In this document: piece by piece, positions 23,101 through 32,994 of the stretch
Layout: each line of letters starts with the position of its first letter
Position numbering within the stretch: position 1 is the stretch's first letter
Assembly: GCA_020809705.1 (NCBI GenBank)
Contig: CP085829.1
Coordinates: 1,364,001-1,428,000 of the forward strand
Reading direction: 5' to 3'
Source of the DNA: Calonectria ilicicola
Taxonomy: Eukaryota; Ascomycota; Sordariomycetes; Hypocreales; Nectriaceae
DNA length: 64,000 bases
Translations under genes and position numbers: made by a program
Notes under the pieces: generated by a model
Told to the model about the DNA's origin: nothing
Seen by the model: the letters and a program-made list of their open reading frames with translations, nothing else
Databases searched by the model: none

Positions 23101-26100
23101 CAGATAACACCATGAGTATTCTCAAAAGTATATTCTGGTCAGGGGCGGACGGTAAAGATAATGCGGAGTCACTTGTCCGAAAGATAGAGGTGCAAGTCAG
23201 ACAGGGCAAAACTTCAGCTAGCTCGCTGGGGTTGGACGACATTGTGGTACACCTCGCCAAAACACCGCAGAATGATCCATTAGTATTCTCTGCTAGAAAA
23301 GAGGTGCTAAATATCCAATTTGAGACGGAAACCACAAGCCCTCGCTCCCAGCAGTCTGGCATCGAGCGATTCCCAGGTCATCTTATCTTAGGCCTGGAGA
23401 ATTCAACCGCAACAGGTGGATTTGAGAGTCTCCTCGACATGTTTCATCTCGTTGGAATCACGCCAAGCCTTTGGCTGCAACCTCTTTTGAATGCAACCAA
23501 GGTCAAGATTACCCGGTCACCTCGCAATGGCATATGGTATCTTCCCTCAGAAAGCTTCACTACCGCGTTGCGCCTGAGCTCAAGTTTGGATGTGAAGGCC
23601 AGTGTAGAGGGCCTTGGCAGCTTCATTAAGCCATATCTAAACAAGTTGAATATCACTGGCGAAACACCCAGTTTCTCTGTTATTGCCAAGCGGTCCTCCG
23701 TCACCGTTGTTGCGCCGCTCGAATGCTATTTCGATACAAAAGCCGAGATCATAGTCGGCACCAAGCTAGATGTTGCTGACTTGAAGGAAGGTTTGGGAAT
23801 TTATGTCAGTCTCGTTCAGGATTCTATTTCCATCACGCTCTTGTCGTATGACCAAAAATTGAAATGGTCTCTACTGAAGGATTGGATTGTTTCCAACTGT
23901 CAAGACTTAGTCGTGCCGTTGACCTCCCTTGAAGGCAATCTCAAGACTCTTGCCAATAGTCGTTCAAGTGATCAAAAGGTTCAGGGTGACGAACTAAAGG
24001 ATAGCAATATGGATGGCATTTTCTGGCGGAGGCTCAACATCACCGTGGGAGAGAAAGGACGGCTGCTGGGTGCCTCGATTTCTTTCGAGGCCAGCATGCC
24101 GTATCTCGTCAGCAAGGGGACACACGCTGTTTTCGACCTCGAGTTTTCGTGGAGCCCCGGAAACTTTGAATTTTATGGAGAGTTCATAGGAGCAAACGCG
24201 ATGGCGAAGTCTGAGACCAAAGTCCCTCCCGAGTACGTCGCCGGCTACGAGGTTTGGAATTCGCCACCACCTTTAACAAAAAACCCGGCCCCTGTTATGT
24301 CGTTTCGATATATCGACCCGGAAAAGGAGCTTGGTGACAAGGAAATTCCCTACGGTGTCCCGACAGACATTACCATGTGCGACCTGTACGTGAGCAACAA
24401 AAAGACAGTCATCAAAGCCGCCATTGCATCAGTCGTCGGCAAGCGAAGCTCCACAGGCAACACGCCGGGCTTAAGTTTGGACTACGTTGACTTGCACTTT
24501 GCGGCTCAAATAGACTACTCGGCCAGTCCAGTCAAGACTGCTTTTCTTCTTGAAGGTGTGATAGCGCTGACACGACCACCTTACTCGCTGGGCGGCCCCC
24601 AACCACAACTTCAGGCGGCAATCGGGTATAACAGCGGCGCATGGTCGTTTGAGGCCCAGGCTACTAATATTGAAATGACATCTCTGTACTCTCTGTTCGC
24701 CGAGGGGTCAGAGCGGGAAGGAGTGATGGAGATGCTGGAGCATATCACTCTGAACGAGCTGTCGGTTGCTTACACGTACGCCGGATCGTCGCTTTCCGAG
24801 TTCTCCCTGATCGGAGAGATGGGAATCGCGGGAATCGCTGCGAGAGTCGAGTACAATCGCTCCAGCAATAAAGAATGGACGTTCGTTGCCAAAGTGTCAC
24901 AAGATCAGCTCAAGAAGGTCGGTGGCCAAGGTGGTAAAGAAAAGCTACCCACGCTTTCGCAAATAGTAGGTGAACTGCTGGGCAGCGACATCGCAGATTT
25001 GCTCCCCCCTTTTATCGGCGGGACAGCTCTTACTTTGCACGATCCAGCGAAAGACAAACTCCAACTCATGTGCACTACAGGTGCTTTTGGTGTTGAGGCA
25101 AGTCTTGGAGTTTTGCACATCCAGTTTGCGCAGGTCAAGTCAGCAGAAGCATCCAAATCGCAAACTGATGAAACGTCATCCAAGACCAATCCTGTCAAGA
25201 AATTGATCCGCGCGTCCCTGGGGCCTCTTCCGACGGCTGGCGAGATTCCCGTTGTCGGGACCTTGAAACTACCATTTGAACAAGTTGAATTTCTCTGGGC
25301 TAGTGCAGAATTTACGAAGAAGGATCTTGCAGCGGTAAATGAAAGCATTGGCTTCTTCAAGGAAAACCCCGTTCTGGGTTCAACAGGGGAAGAAAATATT
25401 CTCAAAGGTTACCACCTACGCCTGGTTGGAGATTCTCAGGTATGGGTCGACCATGTCTTTGCTTATAAACCAAAAGACTCGAAGGAACCAAGCTCCGAGG
25501 AGTCAGGAAAGAAGCCAGAAAGCCCTGACTCGGGCTCTGGGACAAACCCTCCCGAGGCTGGAAGCGACAAAGATGATGTTGCAGCACCTAGTGCGATGTC
25601 AAGGGCGCCGATCAAGAAGAAACAGGGCGGTCTGGATATCTCAGGAATTGGAGCTTCTTTTGACAGCGAGAGCATGATGTTGGCGATTCACCTTGACGCC
25701 ACCGTTGCGATCGGCCCAATGAGCGCCGGCATTCAGGGACTGACAGTAAATATAGATTTGAGAAAGGCCAAGGGCCTGGGGGACCTGCTTTCTCCGAGCA
25801 TCTGTCCCATGACTGTTTCGCTGCAGGGTCTGGACGTAGGTTTCGAAAAGCCTCCAGTGATGATTGCGGGAGGATTTTCCAAAACCAAAGGGGCGCTCGA
25901 TTCCGACATCTACAGCGGCGGCATCGCCATCTCACTGAGCCAGCTTTCCATTGGTGCATTCGGCCAGTATCAGCGTCTACCGGCAAACCCACCAGACCCT
26001 GCTTACGACTCTGTCTTCATCTACGCCATGCTAGAGGGCACTCTCTTCACGGTTGGCTGGGCCGAGGTGCGCGGCTTGATTGCTGGTTTCGGCTACAACT

Positions 26101-27920
26101 CTCGCCTCCGCTTGCCGGTAGGAGACGAGTTGACGAATTACCCAATGCTTCAAGGGTTTGATAAGCCGTTTATGGAAAATATGCGTCTTCTTCAGAAGGA
26201 TTACCTGAGCACCGGCTTTGGGTCCCTATGGATTGCCGCTGGCGTTGTGGTCCGCGCCTGTCAGACAATGGACATTCGTGCTGTTGCAGTCCTGGCACTT
26301 GGTCCAGATCAGGGCGAGGTGGCAATCCTTGGCCGAGCGACAGCTGCATTGCCGCGCGGTACTGCTCCAGATAAGGCGCTGATGGTGATTGATTTATCGT
26401 TGATTGGCAAGCTGGACTTCCGACACGGCGAGTTCGCCATCGATGCTGCCATTAATCCGTCGTCGTTCATCCTGCATCACGACTGTCGTCCCTCGGGCGG
26501 GTTTGCCATCCGTACTTGGTTCAATGGCAGTTCAGGCCAAGAAAATCCACACAATGGCGACTGGGTTGTCTCCTTCGGAGGCTACCACCCGGCGTACGCC
26601 AAGCCGGCACACTATCCCTCCCCATCGCGTCTGCGAATAGACTGGGCTGTCACATCGCAGCTGAGCATCACAGGCGAGGCATATGCAACAATCACTCCAG
26701 GAGTGGTAATGGCTGGCGGACTGCTCCGCACCGTATTCGAGGCCGGGCGACTGAGGGCACACTTTGACGCCCGCGCCGACTTCATGGTCACACTCTCCCC
26801 GCTACACTACACGGCCCAGATCCAAGTCTTTGCCGGCATTGAATACGAAATGCGCGTCTGGTTCATCACCAAAAAGATAGCTGTGGAACTGGAGGCCAGC
26901 CTGCTCTTGTACGGACCGCCACTCGGAGGGAGAGCCCACTTCGCTTTCTGGGTCTTCGGGTTTGATGTTGAGTTTGGCGCTGTTGGAGGCGCTGGCTCTG
27001 CGAATGCGTTGACTCTCAAACAATTTACTGACTTGGTGCTTGAGAAAGCCGATGGCAGCAAGCCCGAAGAGCAGGCCGCCGCGCATGTATTGGCTGTTAC
27101 TAGCGGCCTGGTTGCGAAGCCGAGAAAGCCGGAGGAGATGGAGCAGAAGACGGCAGGCGAAAAGGAAATCTGGGATGTGCGTAGCAACGACTTTAGCTTC
27201 ACGGTGCGCAGCAAAGCGCCACTTTCCAACGCAACAATCAGCAACAAGGACGTGGTAGGCCAAGACCTTGCAGGCCGAGATCTCAAACCTAGCGCCACCA
27301 TTTTGAGTCGGCCGATGCAAATAAAAGTAGACAATGTAAAGGGCAGCATCGACTCTTCTCTTCAGGTGAGAGTCTCCAAGGGTTCAACGGTAGACGGAGA
27401 GGCCCTGCCCTTCCGAGCTGTGGAGGCCATCGTTGAAAATGTGCCGAACAATCTATGGGGCGCTTATCCCAACTCTCCCGAAGAGTTGCTCAACCCGTCA
27501 AAAATGTCAGAGACAACGAAACACATTGTTGGGTATAAGATTGTGCCACCCAAGGCAGAGGTGCCTGGAAAGGAGGGCCAGCTGGAGGTCAAGCTAAATA
27601 CGTGGCGACAACGAAGTACCGAGGATTTGAAACCACCCACCGTGTCTGCTGGCAATGGGCGAAGTTTGGACGAAGAGGAAATGCGCGAGGCCGCTAAATG
27701 GAAAAGAGTCAAGGCGGTTACAGGCGATCGCCGCGGTGCCAGCAAACGCCAAGAAATGATTGACACGTTCCTCGGGCTTCAAAAGATGGAGGATCCGGAC
27801 ACGGTGCGGGCTTACAGACTTATTGGGAACAACGCGCCGCTCGAGATGCTGACCTATCCCGAGCGATTCTACCGCAGTCCTCCAAAGGTGATGTATAGAC
27901 AAGAGACTCAGACATGTTAA
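20137..27920 (+). CDS. Metallo-beta-lactamase / coiled-coil / DUF6603 fusion protein, 2523 aa; exons 20137-21463, 21528-21567, 21635-22769, 22851-27920
   Basis: Reconstructed as one gene because three introns (64, 67 and 81 nt) connect the frames exactly: 7572 nt, divisible by three. Residues 1-~465 form a metallo-beta-lactamase domain of ComEC/Rec2 type: metal motif THWDRDH (H157, D159, D161, H162), Asp379 in CGGDAH, and ASHHGARTS (H411, H412). About 585-630 is a Lys/Glu-rich coiled coil. Exon 4 (835-2523) is the DUF6603 part; its core at about 1850-2200 has LSIGAFGQY, GLIAGFGYNSRLRLP, SFGGYHPAYAKPAHYP and ITGEAYATITPGVVMAGG. An acidic Pro/Ser linker lies near 1710-1745. No signal peptide is seen. 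The MBL domain could hydrolyse a phosphoester or lactone, but no substrate can be inferred. Two or three separate genes remain possible if the introns are not used. Confidence 0.75.
21464..21527 (+). other. Intron 1 of the MBL-DUF6603 gene
   Basis: Donor gtaagc at 21464, acceptor tttgtag ending 21527, phase 1. It continues the conserved HGHPS into WQTVALLVTYF, whereas reading through gives a frame ending at 21516. Confidence 0.75.
21568..21634 (+). other. Intron 2 of the MBL-DUF6603 gene
   Basis: Donor gtgatt at 21568 (weak), branch gctgac at about 21610, acceptor ccaaag ending 21634. Splicing joins TYFR to SQRAGGKW and then to the open frame that runs to 22769. Without it the protein stops at 21571. 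The weak donor makes this the least certain of the three junctions. Confidence 0.55.
22770..22850 (+). other. Intron 3 of the MBL-DUF6603 gene
   Basis: Strong donor gtgagt at 22770, branch cgctaac at about 22831, acceptor tgacag ending 22850, phase 0 on both sides. It joins ...FALAS to TAKATPAKPGKRFDAF, which is open for 44 codons before the first Met (22983) of the long frame. Confidence 0.8.
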
Positions 27921-28830
27921 GAGTAGTCAATTTAACTTTCTGGTTATGGTGGTATGTAAAGAATGACGAGGTCTTTTACCTACGATATTGAACCGCGCAG
28001 TTGGTTGAGATGCCTATTCAACTTACTTAGGTCAACTTCGGTCCACGTACTATTGGCAGAGAGAACCTAGCAAAGGGTATTTTCGGGTGAATATTGTGCT
28101 ATTGATACATTCTTGTTGATTATTCTGTTGGCTTTTGATCGGATGGAATAAACCTCGTATTGATACAATAGATTACTCATTCTCTGGCAAGAGTTGCTGC
28201 CATTCCCCAAAGAGGCCTCCAAGAGTTGTATAGAATTTTGGCTCAAAAAAATACGAAGCAATTCTTTTCCTGCAAGAAAGTTGATATTAATGCAACTGAA
28301 AACGACAACCGAAATCAACTGCCATCAATATAGTGCAAATGCAGATTCTAGATCCTATCCGGCACATGCAACTATATCCACTGGAAAATAAGGGATCCCG
28401 TTAAGAGCTTCTCTAAATACGATGTCCCAACGATTTTATTCGGTCAGCGGTTGGATTTTCTCTGGACCACATACCAACGAGGCCAAGGTGGCTGGTGCTC
28501 GTCCGCTCAAGTTCAGAACCAAACTTCAACACGCGTATTTAGCCAAAATTGTCTCATATAGCACAGCCACTCAGCTGAAGACCCACGCGTCGGTTTGCAG
28601 GGTTTTAGATTGGGGGAGCTCATCAATTTGGACTTATAGGGACAAGTGAGACTTGGCATCGTGGCGATGACCAACAGAAAAGCACTATTCGGGAATCCAT
28701 ATTTCGCAACATTTTTTTTCGGGTACAGAACCCACGATGTGATGTTTTTCAGTTGCTTCCCTCAACATTTGCGTTCTTTTCTTCGTCCCAAGCTTACCTA
28801 CTCCCGCAGTTTCTACCAGCAATCTGAAAG
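27921..28830. other. Intergenic region, no supported gene
   Basis: 3' flank of the giant gene and 5' flank of the next. Moderately A/T-rich; frames of 65-83 codons have no signature. No repeat recognised. Confidence 0.45.
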
Positions 28831-29466
28831 ATGTCTTCCGGACTCCTTACATCACTTCTCATGCCAGGTGAGGGCTCAGACTCAGAGATAACAATGTTAG
28901 CTGAGGTGGTTCGCGCTGAACCCACTGCCACCACATATGCGCTCCATTGTGAGCCAGAGACTGGATCCTACCTCTGTGCCACGATAGATGTTTCTATTAC
29001 TCTGGGGCCTTGGGCCAGTAAAACACTCTCACCTGGTGCGCCTTCAACTGGTACAGTTGAGTGGTTTGCCACTGGCATCGCTGGGCAAGATACACTGTGG
29101 CTCCGCTGCGACATGAGTAGAAGCGTGGCAGAAGCATGCACTATGGCCAGCGGTGGCGGCGACGATAATACAAATGTCCCAGAAAATCCTCTCGGGACTG
29201 TGACGATGTCGGATGATAGTCTATTCAACATACGTACTTGGCATTACACCCCAGTACTCGTCACAGCGGGCGAGAGCTTGCTCACACCGACAAGCTCGGG
29301 TTCCCAAGGGACGAGCGCTTATATCACTACATCCGATAACGCACAAGCTACTAGTACTACAGGAACAAGCAACTCGGATGACAGTTCCGGTGCTATGTCC
29401 TGCGTTGGGCGGGTGCTTTTTGCCGCATCAGCGGCAGTAGTTGTGACTAGTATTATATTGTTATGA
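28831..29466 (+). CDS. GPI-anchored cell-surface-like protein, signal peptide not found
   Basis: 211-residue frame. TSLLMPG...LAEVVRAEPTATTYALHC resembles the beginning of the mature part of small fungal GPI-type glycoproteins (pattern TSLFLPG...VV...ATATTY...C). The C-terminal third is Ser/Thr-rich, and the last ~20 residues (RVLFAASAAVVVTSIILL) form a hydrophobic GPI-signal-like tail after SSGAMS. Cysteines are few and spaced as in the family (HC, LC, RC, AC). Oddly, the ATG at 28831 lacks a signal peptide and an in-frame stop lies 6 nt upstream, so either a leader exon lies further upstream or the gene has lost its start. Role unknown; cell-wall location is inferred. Confidence 0.6.
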   Translation: MSSGLLTSLLMPGEGSDSEITMLAEVVRAEPTATTYALHCEPETGSYLCATIDVSITLGPWASKTLSPGAPSTGTVEWFATGIAGQDTLWLRCDMSRSVAEACTMASGGGDDNTNVPENPLGTVTMSDDSLFNIRTWHYTPVLVTAGESLLTPTSSGSQGTSAYITTSDNAQATSTTGTSNSDDSSGAMSCVGRVLFAASAAVVVTSIILL

Positions 29467-30595
29467 AAAAAGGATGTACGGGGGTTTCATCAGTCAACTA
29501 TTTCAAAACTACCAGTTGACCATCACCATCAGTCGACATGACGGTATCCCAACAAGGGTTTGTCATTAATGATTACAAAAGAATAGTGCTATTTGCACGC
29601 CAACTTTTTACTATTCGCACACTAAAATCAACCTTACCAAGATTCAAGCAAGGCTCATAAGCGCTATATTAAGATGGAGCTGGTAGGTAGATTATTATAT
29701 TAATAGCTAGATCAATAGCTGGGTCAACAACTAGTTCACCTACTGTATCAAACCAACATAGAACAGCAATATTAAATAGCCCAACTCACAACAGCTTGAT
29801 AAATTTGCTTTCGGGTATAGTAGCTTCAGTGGCTTCCAGCGACGGAACCGGTTGGCCATTTATTGTCAAATTTGAGCCATAGATTCCTTGCTTCGCTCGC
29901 CTCCGCCACAAGCAGAAACTGACAGCGAACAGAAGCAGAACAACAAAGACATTTCTTGGAATGATACCACCCAGATCCCTTCCACTCAAGCCTTTCCTTT
30001 TCGGATCAGACTTTTCTAGTCCAGTCATCACGGCAGATTAAAGTATTCATTGGTAGTAGAAATATATCCAATTTGGATCGTTGAAATACCAGCATTTATG
30101 GCTTCTTCCGAGGATAAATATCTACTGTATTGCGATATCAACATTATAGTTCTACCCAGAGGCGCAGGAAATAAGCATATCTAGTGTTAACATAGGGAGG
30201 GATTTCGGATCGCCTGTATTGCGGGGCTAGTTATGGGTTAGCTTTGCCACGGTTAGTGCACCCCATCGAATAAATGGGGCATGCTAACTACAAGTTTCGG
30301 GCTTAAATTGGCCTGTCCGTATGATCAATGTTGATGGTAATAACTACGGCCCCAAGCAACCGCATGAACAGATTCAAATGTAGACCTCCCTATCCCACGA
30401 AAGATCTACGCAGCACAGTCCGATGTACCAAGATCGGCGCTTAGTAAGCCCATAGGAGCTGAATTATAAACCAATCAACATGATACCACGTGCGGCGACA
30501 ACGCGGGGTAACAGAGGACTCTCCGAAAGGGTTCGTCTTCAACTGAAGCCCACCAACAAAATCATTCATCAAGTCACGACACGATATCAAGAACC
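29467..30595. other. Intergenic region with one doubtful small membrane-protein frame
   Basis: Short A/T-rich stretch at 29690-29760. Apart from the minus-strand frame at 29786-30028, no coding signal is seen. Confidence 0.4.
29786..30028 (-). CDS. Possible small single-pass membrane protein or terminal exon
   Basis: 80-residue frame from ATG 30028. A basic N-terminus (KSDPKRKG) is followed by a hydrophobic segment (IPRNVFVVLLLFAVSFCLW), a basic RRRAK stop-transfer stretch and a ~40-residue tail. This arrangement is typical of the transmembrane and tail part of a larger fungal surface protein, but no upstream exon could be found. Function unknown; it may be a chance frame. Confidence 0.25.
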   Translation of the reverse strand: MTGLEKSDPKRKGLSGRDLGGIIPRNVFVVLLLFAVSFCLWRRRAKQGIYGSNLTINGQPVPSLEATEATIPESKFIKLL

Positions 30596-31024
30596 ATGAC
30601 TACTCCAGCTCTCGTGCAGACTAAATTCAACTTTTCCTTTCCCCTCAATACTTCGAGCCATCCACTGCAGGTCGACCACGCTATCCCAGAGCTATTCTTC
30701 AAGGCGGAATACACGAACGAGAACCCCGGCAAAGAAATAGAACGGCTTTTTTCATCTACCGTCCAGTCAATCACAACACGCCATGAGAAGACCCTTCTAG
30801 AACGTTGTGGCTCCAGCTGTTACACCTGCCAAAAGCCAGCCCACACCGTTGTTCCAGCCCCCACTCATATCTCCAACGATGGTGAGAAGGCTGCTGTACA
30901 GATATCCGTGTATCCGCTCTGTGGTTTGGAGACATGCAAGCAGCGCGCCCATACGAAGATTGTAGAAGAGGAGCTGGAGAGGGTCATGCGTGGTGCCGTG
31001 AGCGGCCCACAAGGGCCTTCGTAA
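30596..31024 (+). CDS. Conserved fungal Cys-rich protein of unknown function
   Basis: 142 residues from ATG 30596. The layout matches a widespread family of small fungal hypothetical proteins: an N-terminal FNFSFPLNT segment, FFKAEYTNENPGKEIERLFSST, then a cysteine module CGSSCYTCQKP ... PLCGLETCKQRA (C-x3-C-x2-C and C-x4-C), likely a zinc-binding site, and a charged helical tail. No catalytic motif. The start is supported by an upstream stop and fair context; single exon. Function not known. Confidence 0.7.
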   Translation: MTTPALVQTKFNFSFPLNTSSHPLQVDHAIPELFFKAEYTNENPGKEIERLFSSTVQSITTRHEKTLLERCGSSCYTCQKPAHTVVPAPTHISNDGEKAAVQISVYPLCGLETCKQRAHTKIVEEELERVMRGAVSGPQGPS

Positions 31025-32994
31025 AGTCCCAAGACCTTTTCAAGTGAGGGTAAAGATCCGGAAGTGTATCCGTTACTTTTACTGGCGTTTGCAACATGGC
31101 GGAGCCTGATGAGACACCTAGGGTGTAGCTTGCTTGAGTATACACGGGATCCCGTCCGCTCTCCCACAGACAAGCAAATGGCGGTTGAAGGCAGCGGGTA
31201 TCTTGATTCTGTATCCAGAAGGCATCTAATTCCTTCTAGAGTTCTCGAGAATGCTCAATAATCTTTGGTGATTTGACATGATCAGTTGATATGAGAGATT
31301 GGAGATCATCTTCGCTGTTGAAAATGTACTTTCCAATATGCTTGAGGAGGGATTGATTATAGGCCCAACCCCGTGTCCTTGAAAGCATCCAATTGAATCA
31401 AAATGAAGGGACAATAGACATTAGGAACAGGAACCTTTGTATGCTGTCAGGTATTGCAGACTAGCAATCTCGCTGATATCCCCGGCAACAGCGGCGTCTG
31501 ATTGAACTCGAGTGAAACATGCCATGCAACAATACCCAGGTTCCGCAAGATCTTTATGAGTGACCCGAGCTTTTTCGAAGGAGAGGACAAATATTTCATG
31601 GTTGGCTCCCCTTGTCAATCGCTTGGCCTCGGTGAATTGAGTTTTAAATGCATCAGTTGCACGTTCTAAATGCTTTCTATATCGAGCTCGAGTTTGGCAC
31701 TGCTCGCGCTTGGGTACAAGTAGTGCTTGTCTACCAGCTGGTCTTGACGCGTCTGCTTCGCGTGTATGACTAATCGTTTGGTGGGGCCAGGCTCGCCCCA
31801 CCAAACACGAGACAGGAATCGTGATTCTTTATGAAGAGTTTACCCGGTATCTTTTAGATATATAGGTTGTAATGTACTAGCTCGAACGGCGGCTGCTGTT
31901 AAATTTTGGCGATTTCATTTAAATATTTGAAAAACAAGACTTTCCCACTATTTTTTTCTCTTTATCCTTCTCTCATACGATGATTTCATCCTGCGTCTCT
32001 CTTGGTTCCTTCCTACCCTACAGAGCTAGGTGCCGGCGTTAGTAGCCTCCTTGACGACGAGATCACCGTTCGACGCAAAGTAAATAGACTTGCAGCGTAT
32101 ATGGAGTATCTCGTTCTACTATAGGTCATAAAATATGAGTTGATGATAGTGTGTGATGCTCTGTAGTCTTTGTCTCATAGTTGTTTCGTGAGCCTAGAAA
32201 TGGCCAAAAATTAGACTGAGCCAGAGCTTCGGGATCGTGCCTGGCTCGTATCACTTGCTCGGTTGTCAAATACATCCGATGCCGAAATTTGTAGTTTCAA
32301 TTGCAGTTCAGCTAGCTGACGGGTTTCTGCCGAGTGGAATTCTCCTAGTTCGATCGGTCGGGCTTAAGCCCATTATCTCCATTTTTCGCGAGTACGGACA
32401 GTTTCCAGAATCCCTGTTCGTGGGGCTTGCCGTCATTCATCTATGCTTAAAAGTAGTCGCCCCACATGTGGATTCGCCGGAGCAATTATCGGTTTTATCT
32501 CTTCACATCTCAAATAAATCCGAAGAATAGGTTTATACGTGGGACCTTCTCTTTTGGTGCTAATTTATTGATGGCCATATTCTATTAAATAATGCAAAAA
32601 TTATGGATACCCTTAGCCTTTCTGTCTCCTCGGCACCGGACTGTCTCCCTAGATGTTACCTCTCAAGGCTAGAGCTGATGTTTTAACTTTTTGTTAACCA
32701 AGACCCTTACTTGGCATGAGGAACCCTGTGCCTATGATGCGATCCGAGCATGTACAGAATGTCAGAGTTCGCGATTCGAAGCTGCGAAGTGTTTGGTAGC
32801 TGACGTATGATTAATTTCCAGACGGAGGCACTTAAGAGTCCGAATGCGATGAGTTAGACACTTCCGTGCGAGATAGTCGAGCCTAGTTTAACATAAAGAG
32901 CACCCGTGACGATCCCACATACACGTTATGTAGCTACGCGAACTGTCACATCATACATGACTTACACCGACTTTTTTTATCTGAATAAGTCAAT
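31025..32994. other. 2-kb intergenic region with one strong hairpin
   Basis: No supported gene. A 127-codon minus-strand frame at 31421-31804 has no ATG start and no signature. A perfect inverted repeat lies at 31776-31806. The last ~200 bp should hold the amidohydrolase promoter. Confidence 0.45.
31776..31806. repeat. Perfect 11-bp inverted repeat, 9-nt loop
   Basis: gtttggtgggg at 31776-31786 pairs with ccccaccaaac at 31796-31806 around a 9-nt loop. It is not beside a stop codon of a recognised gene. It could be one end of a small transposon remnant or a structured transcript; I saw no second copy. Confidence 0.6.

Noticed and set aside
26802..27349. Overlapping minus-strand frames of 172-180 codons
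   Set aside because: Antisense shadows inside the DUF6603 exon.
22983..27920. DUF6603 as an independent gene starting at ATG 22983
   Set aside because: Coding-like open sequence precedes it in frame and connects through a strong intron (22770-22850) to the preceding exon; kept only as an alternative.
31421..31804. 127-codon minus-strand frame
   Set aside because: No ATG start, no recognised domain, and it runs into the hairpin at 31776-31806; possibly a relic but not supportable.
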